From assembly GCA_934394565.1 (NCBI GenBank), contig CAKRQV010000013.1, forward strand, positions 21,805 through 85,804: a DNA stretch of 64,000 bases. The letters are read 5' to 3'. Numbering within the stretch: position 1 is the stretch's first letter; every line of letters begins with the position of its first letter. This DNA comes from an uncultured Lachnospiraceae bacterium. GTDB lineage: Bacteria > Bacillota > Clostridia > Lachnospirales > Lachnospiraceae. Below are positions 1 through 6,312 of this stretch, piece by piece. The position numbers and the translations under genes are program-made. The notes under the pieces were generated by a model, which was not told the origin of the DNA, did no database searches, and saw only the letters and a program-made list of their open reading frames with translations.

Positions 1-483
1 GATCTCGCCATCACCGGTAAATGATATCGTCATTGTATTAGAGGTATACAGCACCTCCGGCAGGGAAAACGCCCTGTCAAGATCCGTCAGAATCCCCTGC
101 ACACCATCTGCAAACAGGTTTTTATGCTCCAGCTGCACTTTCTTCTGATGCAACAGATCATCGAGCTTCCAGGACAGCTTGCCATTATACGGCATCGCTG
201 CATAAAAGATCCCGCCTCCGGTCATAGCTGTTGCCAGTATAACGATGATCAGTTTACCCAGGAAAATCCATTTCGGCGGTTTCACCCAGTCTACGGACTG
301 TCTGGCAGCTCTGTACCAGACCACCCATAGCAGGAAACTGATCACAAACAGCACACCAGCCACAATCATCACGATCAGCCGACGGCGCACACCGCCAAAC
401 TGGCATAAACGCCAGAGCTCATACAGTAAAATCATATATAACAGCAGGCAAAAGCCGCTGAACCACAGATACTTTCGTTTCAT
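1..483 (-). CDS. Membrane protein, N-terminal part only (runs off the left edge)
   Basis: Reading leftwards from an ATG at 483, preceded by GGAGG, the frame stays open for 161 codons to the window edge. It begins MKRKYLWFSGFCLLLYMILL and has three hydrophobic segments, near residues 7-22, 36-55 and 72-92, followed by a polar, probably extracytoplasmic region (from MPYNGKLSWKLDD). The family is not recognised. It lies 85 bp downstream of the sortase gene on the same strand, so co-transcription is likely. A role in envelope assembly is only inferred from that neighbour. Confidence 0.7.
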   Translation of the reverse strand, partial: MKRKYLWFSGFCLLLYMILLYELWRLCQFGGVRRRLIVMIVAGVLFVISFLLWVVWYRAARQSVDWVKPPKWIFLGKLIIVILATAMTGGGIFYAAMPYNGKLSWKLDDLLHQKKVQLEHKNLFADGVQGILTDLDRAFSLPEVLYTSNTMTISFTGDGEI

Positions 484-568
484 TGCAAATCCTCCCTGGT
501 AATTCGTATGCTTTTTCGTCACAGATTCTATAATCTGCATTCTGCTTTTCATAGCTTACAACACGTTC

Positions 569-1372
569 CTAACGCAGTACCCCCAGAACCACATATCTGG
601 CATCTTCATAAGTATAATCACAGGTGGACAACGTTACAACCGGCTCATCCTCCCTGACCTGTACATCGGTCTGAAAATCGGACTGACGTTTCGCCCTGTC
701 GATCCAGTCCTGTCGCCCTGCATCACCAAACTGCAGGGTATACACATCACTGTCGGAAGCTGTCACAAATCCGGCAAACACTACCAGCCGGTACGCTTTC
801 TCCGGTGTCAGCAGATACAGCACCGGATGTTCTTCATAGTATGCCTGTTTCTTATACTTTTCCAGACTGGCAAACATCGAACCATTCTTCATATGATGGC
901 CATAGATGATCGTATTCTCCCCGGCTAATTTCCCGGAATTGGCACAGTCCATAAACAGTGTTCCGTTGGCATTTTTCTGTCCGTTCACCAGCCGGTGCAG
1001 ATAGTACGCATTATCCGTTCCCTGCACGATCGGATAATTGATCACCGTATCCGGACTGTAGATCCAGGCCACGATATCCGGATTGATCTTCTGCAAAGCC
1101 TCAAAATCTACGATAATCGGCAATGCTTCCCCTGCAGCGATATCTCCCGCTGTTTCTGGGCTTTCACTCTGTATACCCGGATCCGACGCGTTTTTTTCTG
1201 CATCCTGGCGGATTTCAACGGCCTCCGCCACCAGCTTCTTTGTAACCCTGTCGCTGACCTGTCCCGCATACCACCATTTGCCCAGCTGCCACGCTGAGAG
1301 GACAAACACACTTCCGGCGATCAGCAGCACCAGCCATTCTATCATAGAAAACTTCCGCTTTTTTCCTGTCAT
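569..1372 (-). CDS. srtB: Class B sortase
   Basis: Membrane-anchored cysteine transpeptidase of 267 residues. A basic N-terminus and one transmembrane segment (about residues 10-30) precede a polar linker and the sortase fold. The catalytic His lies in NTIIYGHHMKNG, the Cys in TLSTCDYTYEDA and the Arg in ARYVVLGV near the C-terminus; the long loop between His and Cys is typical of class B. An ATG at 1390 is possible, but AAAGGAGC lies just upstream of the ATG at 1372, which therefore decides the start. Sortases of this class anchor surface proteins or pili to peptidoglycan. No LPXTG-type substrate is visible nearby. The downstream partner is the partial membrane protein. Confidence 0.92.
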   Translation of the reverse strand: MTGKKRKFSMIEWLVLLIAGSVFVLSAWQLGKWWYAGQVSDRVTKKLVAEAVEIRQDAEKNASDPGIQSESPETAGDIAAGEALPIIVDFEALQKINPDIVAWIYSPDTVINYPIVQGTDNAYYLHRLVNGQKNANGTLFMDCANSGKLAGENTIIYGHHMKNGSMFASLEKYKKQAYYEEHPVLYLLTPEKAYRLVVFAGFVTASDSDVYTLQFGDAGRQDWIDRAKRQSDFQTDVQVREDEPVVTLSTCDYTYEDARYVVLGVLR

Positions 1373-1406
1373 GAAAGCTCCTTTCTCCATACTTGCATTA
1401 TGCTAC

Positions 1407-1448
1407 AAAAAAGGAGCATTGCAAAGAGATTTTTCTCTGCAACGCTCC
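1407..1448 (-). terminator. Rho-independent terminator after the first Rpn gene
   Basis: An inverted repeat, GGAGCATTGCA against TGCAACGCTCC, lies at 1413-1448. Read on the minus strand it is followed by a run of six T (1407-1412). It sits just past the stop of the Rpn gene at 1481 and before the sortase start. Confidence 0.8.
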
Positions 1449-1480
1449 GCGCTCTGACAATTTATCAGTTTATATCCAGC

Positions 1481-2419
1481 TCATCCCTGGTATTTTTTCA
1501 GTCTGGCTTCCAGCTCTGCAATCTTTGCAGAGGCTTTTTCAGCTTCCATCCTGGATAGCTCCTGTTCCTTATGTCTGGCTTCCTGCTCTTTCCGCCTGGC
1601 CTCCTGCTCTTTCCGCCTGGCCTCCTCGGCTTTCTGCCTTGCCTTTTCGGCAAAATCTGCCCGTCGGCGTTCTCTTTCTGTGTTTTTTCTTTCTTCTTCG
1701 ACTCCTTTTTCATACATCAAGGTATCTCTTTCAAACCCTTTCATATAGCTCAGGCTCACCTCCCCGTCTCGTTTTACCTGTTCTACCATCTCCTGCAGTT
1801 CTTTTAATGTATCATTCACGGCATTATCCGGTGTGGTATGTTCCATATACTGCAGCAATTCCCGAAGCTCTTTTGAAATTTCACCTTTCGTCCCCTTTGT
1901 ATTTAGCACAATCGTCTTTGCGCCGTCTTCATAGGGCATCCCCAATTCCTCTTCACACATATTTCGGATGGTGTACTTCACCCTGTCGTAGCCGAAGGGA
2001 TCATAATTACAGATAAAGATCACATACACATTTTTCAGTTTTCCAAAATCTTCTCCGGATTTTAAGCTACGGCTGTCAATAATGGCATGATAAAACCGTA
2101 CTCTTTTCGGAAATACAGCGATCAGCTTTTCCTTATCATTCTGATCCGGCTCAAGATCATAGACAGATGGTACATTTTCGGCATCGATTGCTGCGCTGTC
2201 CGCCTCCTCAACGTAGACATCCAGTCTGGCACCCCGCAGATCTGTATTCATACCTCCGTAAGATTTCTGCGCGATCACGCGCAGTTTCCGGAACTCTCTG
2301 CCAAACAGACATTTCAAAATCTTCCGCGTGAACTCTTCACCCAGTTTCGGATATGTCAGCATGGCATTGAAGAGAAAATCATCTAACAGATTCAGTTCTT
2401 CGAGTTTTCTTCTGTACAT
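1481..2419 (-). CDS. Rpn-type PD-(D/E)XK nuclease (PDDEXK_2 transposase-like family), copy 1
   Basis: 312 residues. The N-terminal domain (MYRRKLEELNLLDDFLFNAM, then GARLDVYVEE and YHAIIDSR) matches the PDDEXK_2/Rpn family: an early Asp in LDDFLF, D-V-Y-V in the nuclease core, and a C-terminal charged coiled coil (residues about 240-310) of repeated KEQEARR units. Rpn proteins are DNA endonucleases linked to recombination and phage defence; they are often mis-annotated as transposases, and no IS-type inverted repeats are present here. The start has GGAG upstream. Residues 1 to about 270 are identical to the copy at 4991-5929; only the tail differs (KEQEARHKEQELSRMEAEKA here). Confidence 0.85.
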   Translation of the reverse strand: MYRRKLEELNLLDDFLFNAMLTYPKLGEEFTRKILKCLFGREFRKLRVIAQKSYGGMNTDLRGARLDVYVEEADSAAIDAENVPSVYDLEPDQNDKEKLIAVFPKRVRFYHAIIDSRSLKSGEDFGKLKNVYVIFICNYDPFGYDRVKYTIRNMCEEELGMPYEDGAKTIVLNTKGTKGEISKELRELLQYMEHTTPDNAVNDTLKELQEMVEQVKRDGEVSLSYMKGFERDTLMYEKGVEEERKNTERERRRADFAEKARQKAEEARRKEQEARRKEQEARHKEQELSRMEAEKASAKIAELEARLKKYQG

Positions 2420-2568
2420 TCACATACTCCTTCCTGCGACGCTGAAAGAAGTATATGATACTGCTTTGATAAAATGATATACCGATCATCACTGCTTCCA
2501 CCGTATTATTTTTGTATTCATATGGGGAATCAGTTTGACCGAATGGTCTGGAATTTTCCCAGATATGT
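1602..2568. repeat. Direct repeat, left copy (Rpn core and its upstream region)
   Basis: About 967 bp that I read as identical to 5112-6078 at a constant offset of 3510. It covers the nuclease domain and about 150 bp upstream of the start codon. Outside the block, the coiled-coil tail and the farther upstream sequence are only partly similar. Confidence 0.85.
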
Positions 2569-2625
2569 GATTTTAATGTAGCAGGTTTTATATATACTGT
2601 CAATATATTTTCTGCAAATTTTATT

Positions 2626-2950
2626 CTATTTTTTTAGTTTTTTCAACATGCCAGCATCCATTTCATATACCTCATCACACAAGACTTCAATATCATCTCT
2701 GTTATGGCTGACAACAAGAAATGTTTTCCCTTGTTGTTTCAATTTAATAAAAAGCTCTCTCATCTGTACTACCCCTTCATTATCCAGTCCATTCATAGGC
2801 TCATCCAATAAAATGAAATCGGGATCTTCCATCAATACCTGTGCGATACCCAGGCGCTGCCTCATTCCAAGAGAATATTTTCCCACGGGCTTATCATTCG
2901 CCGGATCTAAACCTACGGTCTTCATGCATTCTCTTAATTGTATTCTGTGT
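2626..2950 (-). pseudogene. ABC transporter ATP-binding protein, C-terminal fragment
   Basis: Only the C-terminal part of an ABC ATPase remains: a signature-type motif KYSLGMRQRLGIAQ, Walker B FILLDEPMNGLD, and the H-loop VVSHNRDD. The Walker A half is missing. The ABC-like reading can be followed upstream only to about 2950 (QLREC before MKTVG), where it runs into the 5' part of a lipoprotein gene in another frame. This looks like a deletion joining two genes. The intact gene would be a BceA/LanF-like exporter ATPase. An ATG at 2925 could yield a 99-residue peptide, which could not hydrolyse ATP. Confidence 0.8.
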
Positions 2951-3052
2951 TTCTACCGCTGAAGAAAGATTCGACTGCGACATTGCCTCTGAACGACAGC
3001 CAGTAAGCAAAATTGCGAACATCAACACAGATATCCTGTATATTTTTACCAT
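2894..3052 (-). pseudogene. Lipoprotein N-terminal fragment at a deletion junction
   Basis: An ATG at 3052 has AGGGGG upstream and opens a lipoprotein signal sequence, MVKIYRISVLMFAILLTGCR, with lipobox LLTGC. The frame stops after 52 codons, inside sequence that encodes the ABC fragment in a different frame. I infer that the body of a lipoprotein gene and the 5' half of an ABC ATPase gene were lost together. It follows the DUF4179 gene by 12 bp, so the original operon was probably sigma factor - DUF4179 - lipoprotein - ABC transporter. Confidence 0.6.
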
Positions 3053-3064
3053 GATAGCCCCCTG

Positions 3065-4228
3065 TCATTCTTTTATAAGTGCTATCTCCCCTGTACTTAG
3101 ATTCGTACCATTTATAGCATCCCGCACAATATATGTCAGATAAAATCGAGTATAATCTGTTTCTTCTGTATCATATGTGAGCACAGTTTTCCTGTGTCCA
3201 TCAGCATCATCTGTTCCTCCGCCCGAACGACCCACGAACTTTTTCTCCTGTCCTGCCTCATCCAGCCGGGTAAATTCCACCAATGTGTCTTTGTCATCTA
3301 TCACAAACTCAATCACCATATAAGTTCTGAACTCTGTCCTGTATACCTTAACCTCATATATATGCAAACCTGCTGCTTCCAGCTCCTCTGTCGCTTTCGG
3401 CTCATATATCGCCACATTTTCAGAGGAAAGATCGCTGACGGCAACAACTGTGTCCACCTCGCCCTGCATCGCTGCATCCGCTGCGGAATTCTCCTGCACA
3501 TTGTCCATGTTCTCATCTAACTGTGCGTTTACATGTATGGTAACCTCTGCTTTTTTTGTTTCTGCTTTTTTACTGGCTTCCAGCAGACATACGAGCTCAT
3601 CATCCGCCGTATTCTCTATGGTTACGCTCTCCGCTCTGTTATCCACTTCTGCGGTATCCACTTCGGTGATCTTCCAGTCCCCATCATCCGTAAACCAGGC
3701 ATCTACAGCTATGATCTGCAGCTGATGTTCTCTGGCATATGCCTCCACTGTCAGTCGGCTGTCGGACTCCGGCAATATGGTATATATATAAGTATCCGGC
3801 GTTGTGCCTTCCGGTACGAACAGATATTTTTCTTTGTCCTTTGCAGATATCCGTACCAGAGCCAGCATCGAATACGCGTCACATACCGTTTCTTCTACGG
3901 TAACATCCACAATCTCTGCGCCGCTTTGTACTGTTTTCAACACCTGTCCTTCTTTATCCACAAGCAGATCTGCTTCTGCTGGAATCTGATTTCCGGTTCT
4001 GTGCAAAAACCATTGTATATTTTTTGTCTGACCAGCCGCATATACACCTCCACCGGCCAACGCCAGCACACCTAACAGGATGGCTGCGGCTTTCACCGGT
4101 GCCGGTATCTTTTTCACTTTCTTTTTCTCCGGCAGATTTTCCAGTGTCTTTGTGTATCGTTCCCGGACTTTCTCCGGTATTGCTGTATCTTTTTCCATCT
4201 GTTCCAGCATATCATCCCATGTTTTCAT
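3065..4228 (-). CDS. DUF4179 protein, likely membrane-bound anti-sigma factor
   Basis: 387 residues. A short cytoplasmic N-terminal region (MKTWDDMLEQMEKD) is followed by one transmembrane segment (APVKAAAILLGVLALAGGGVYA, about residues 40-62) and a long extracytoplasmic beta-rich domain. This is the usual layout of DUF4179 proteins encoded with ECF sigma factors, where they are thought to hold the sigma factor at the membrane. The ATG at 4228 has AAAGGAG upstream and is preferred over the longer frame starting at 4273. It overlaps the end of the sigma factor gene by 17 bp, implying translational coupling. The anti-sigma role is inferred from family and context. Confidence 0.8.
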   Translation of the reverse strand: MKTWDDMLEQMEKDTAIPEKVRERYTKTLENLPEKKKVKKIPAPVKAAAILLGVLALAGGGVYAAGQTKNIQWFLHRTGNQIPAEADLLVDKEGQVLKTVQSGAEIVDVTVEETVCDAYSMLALVRISAKDKEKYLFVPEGTTPDTYIYTILPESDSRLTVEAYAREHQLQIIAVDAWFTDDGDWKITEVDTAEVDNRAESVTIENTADDELVCLLEASKKAETKKAEVTIHVNAQLDENMDNVQENSAADAAMQGEVDTVVAVSDLSSENVAIYEPKATEELEAAGLHIYEVKVYRTEFRTYMVIEFVIDDKDTLVEFTRLDEAGQEKKFVGRSGGGTDDADGHRKTVLTYDTEETDYTRFYLTYIVRDAINGTNLSTGEIALIKE

Positions 4229-4757
4229 GTTCCGTCTCCTTTCCGGCAATTTTCCTTGCTTCTTTGCCATCATACAGCTTTCGCATCTTGTCTCTGGCTC
4301 TTTTCAGATGGCCACGGACTGTATTCTCATTCATTTCCAGAATCTGTGCGATTTCCCTGGTCTTAAAGCCCTCTGCATAATACAGCAGGACCAGTAAGCG
4401 CGACTCTTCATCAAGTTCCTGCAGCAGCTGCCGCCATTCCACATCGGCATACTGCCGATCCTCCGCGCCCTGTTCGGGAATGCTTTCTTCTGTGACCAGA
4501 TGACGCTTTTTTCGCAGCATCTCATTGCAGACATTGATCAGGATTCTTGTAATCCAGGTCTTAAAGTATGCCATCTGTCGCAGGGTATGAATCTTTTCCC
4601 AGCCAAGAAGTGCCGTTTCCTGCATGGCATCCGCCACATCTTCATCGTTTCCCAGAATCCCCCATGCCACCTTATACAGACCGGGGCCGACAGAAAGCAT
4701 CAGCTGTGTATAGGCTTCTTTGTCCTGTTTTTTTGCTTTGTGTATCAGTATATTCAT
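4212..4757 (-). CDS. ECF-type RNA polymerase sigma factor
   Basis: 181 residues. Region 2 is visible in DEDVADAMQETALLGWEKIHTLRQ followed by FKTWITRILINVCN, and region 4 in EESRLLVLLYYAEGFKTREI followed by a helix-turn-helix and HLKRARDKMRKL. Two starts are possible: GTG at 4763 or ATG at 4757. AAAGGAAG is correctly spaced only for the ATG. The gene overlaps the DUF4179 gene downstream, the typical sigma/anti-sigma pair. A TTGACA at 4900-4905 upstream may be part of its promoter. The target genes are unknown; the ABC exporter that may once have followed is broken. Confidence 0.9.
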   Translation of the reverse strand: MNILIHKAKKQDKEAYTQLMLSVGPGLYKVAWGILGNDEDVADAMQETALLGWEKIHTLRQMAYFKTWITRILINVCNEMLRKKRHLVTEESIPEQGAEDRQYADVEWRQLLQELDEESRLLVLLYYAEGFKTREIAQILEMNENTVRGHLKRARDKMRKLYDGKEARKIAGKETEHENMG

Positions 4758-4925
4758 AGTCACTTCCTTTGTGGAGAATTTCCGGATTTCTCTTTACAAT
4801 TATTAGATGGATCATGCTGTACTTTTGTTTTGCATTTTTCTTATTTTATAAAAAACTGGTCTGCTGTGCCAGATTTCCTGTATATAAAAAGGCAGAACAT
4901 GTCAAAAGATCTTTACAACAGTAAA

Positions 4926-4959
4926 GAGCATTGCCTGGAAATTTTTCTCTGCAATGCTC
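4926..4959 (-). terminator. Terminator-like hairpin after the second Rpn gene
   Basis: GAGCATTGC pairs with GCAATGCTC around a 16-nt loop. It resembles the hairpin at 1413-1448 downstream of the first copy, so the repeat unit may include its terminator. The following T run on the minus strand is short (TTTAC). Confidence 0.55.
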
Positions 4960-4990
4960 CCTGCTTTAATACTTTATCTTTTTCAGCCAC

Positions 4991-5929
4991 CTATTCTTGA
5001 TACTCTTTCAGTCTGGCTTCCAGCTCCGCAATCTTTGCAGAAGCTTTTGCTGCTTCTACCCTGGATTGTTCCTGTTCTTGCTGTCGGGCTTCCTGCTCTT
5101 TTCGTCGGGCTTCCTGCTCTTTCCGCCTGGCCTCCTCGGCTTTCTGCCTTGCCTTTTCGGCAAAATCTGCCCGTCGGCGTTCTCTTTCTGTGTTTTTTCT
5201 TTCTTCTTCGACTCCTTTTTCATACATCAAGGTATCTCTTTCAAACCCTTTCATATAGCTCAGGCTCACCTCCCCGTCTCGTTTTACCTGTTCTACCATC
5301 TCCTGCAGTTCTTTTAATGTATCATTCACGGCATTATCCGGTGTGGTATGTTCCATATACTGCAGCAATTCCCGAAGCTCTTTTGAAATTTCACCTTTCG
5401 TCCCCTTTGTATTTAGCACAATCGTCTTTGCGCCGTCTTCATAGGGCATCCCCAATTCCTCTTCACACATATTTCGGATGGTGTACTTCACCCTGTCGTA
5501 GCCGAAGGGATCATAATTACAGATAAAGATCACATACACATTTTTCAGTTTTCCAAAATCTTCTCCGGATTTTAAGCTACGGCTGTCAATAATGGCATGA
5601 TAAAACCGTACTCTTTTCGGAAATACAGCGATCAGCTTTTCCTTATCATTCTGATCCGGCTCAAGATCATAGACAGATGGTACATTTTCGGCATCGATTG
5701 CTGCGCTGTCCGCCTCCTCAACGTAGACATCCAGTCTGGCACCCCGCAGATCTGTATTCATACCTCCGTAAGATTTCTGCGCGATCACGCGCAGTTTCCG
5801 GAACTCTCTGCCAAACAGACATTTCAAAATCTTCCGCGTGAACTCTTCACCCAGTTTCGGATATGTCAGCATGGCATTGAAGAGAAAATCATCTAACAGA
5901 TTCAGTTCTTCGAGTTTTCTTCTGTACAT
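4991..5929 (-). CDS. Rpn-type PD-(D/E)XK nuclease, copy 2
   Basis: 312 residues, the same length as copy 1 and identical to it through the nuclease domain. The tail differs: KEQEARQQEQEQSRVEAAKA replaces KEQEARHKEQELSRMEAEKA, and the last residues are KEYQE rather than KKYQG. Ribosome binding site and upstream 150 bp match copy 1. Nuclease motifs are as in copy 1, so both could be active. The two copies lie in the same orientation about 2.5 kb apart around the sigma-factor module, so recombination between them would delete or amplify that module. Confidence 0.85.
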   Translation of the reverse strand: MYRRKLEELNLLDDFLFNAMLTYPKLGEEFTRKILKCLFGREFRKLRVIAQKSYGGMNTDLRGARLDVYVEEADSAAIDAENVPSVYDLEPDQNDKEKLIAVFPKRVRFYHAIIDSRSLKSGEDFGKLKNVYVIFICNYDPFGYDRVKYTIRNMCEEELGMPYEDGAKTIVLNTKGTKGEISKELRELLQYMEHTTPDNAVNDTLKELQEMVEQVKRDGEVSLSYMKGFERDTLMYEKGVEEERKNTERERRRADFAEKARQKAEEARRKEQEARRKEQEARQQEQEQSRVEAAKASAKIAELEARLKEYQE

Positions 5930-6078
5930 TCACATACTCCTTCCTGCGACGCTGAAAGAAGTATATGATACTGCTTTGATAAAATGATATACCGATCATC
6001 ACTGCTTCCACCGTATTATTTTTGTATTCATATGGGGAATCAGTTTGACCGAATGGTCTGGAATTTTCCCAGATATGT
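5112..6078. repeat. Direct repeat, right copy
   Basis: Partner of 1602-2568. Beyond 6078 the sequences diverge (agatatgtaagtttag against agatatgtgatttta), with patchy similarity to about 6120. Confidence 0.85.
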
Positions 6079-6245
6079 AAGTTTAGTGTAGCAGGTCTTA
6101 TGTATACTGTCAATATATTTGCGACATTTTTGTTTTTATTTATTTCGTCATATGAAGGTGAATTATACTTTTTATCCGCTATGATCCTACTCTTATATGC
6201 CTCTGAAATATAGGAATCCTGTTATACTATTGATGTGCAGAAAAT
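6079..6245. other. Intergenic region without a recognised gene
   Basis: AT-rich stretch between the second Rpn upstream region and the terminator of the coiled-coil gene. Together with 5930-6078 it makes a gene-free span of more than 300 bp. No ORF with a ribosome binding site, promoter or RNA fold was convincing. Confidence 0.5.
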
Positions 6246-6281
6246 GGACACCCGCTGGCGCTGTGGCCGTGGCGGGTGTCC
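6246..6281 (-). terminator. Terminator of the exporter/coiled-coil operon
   Basis: GGACACCCGC pairs with GCGGGTGTCC around a GC-rich loop. On the minus strand it is followed by ATTTTC. It lies 31 bp past the stop codon of the gene at 6313. Confidence 0.75.
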
Positions 6282-6312
6282 GTCCTTTGAAAGGTATTCT
6301 TTTATCGTATGT

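Noticed and set aside
1481..5929. Composite transposon formed by the two 'transposase-like' Rpn genes
   Set aside because: No terminal inverted repeats or target duplications were seen, and Rpn family proteins are nucleases, not DDE transposases.
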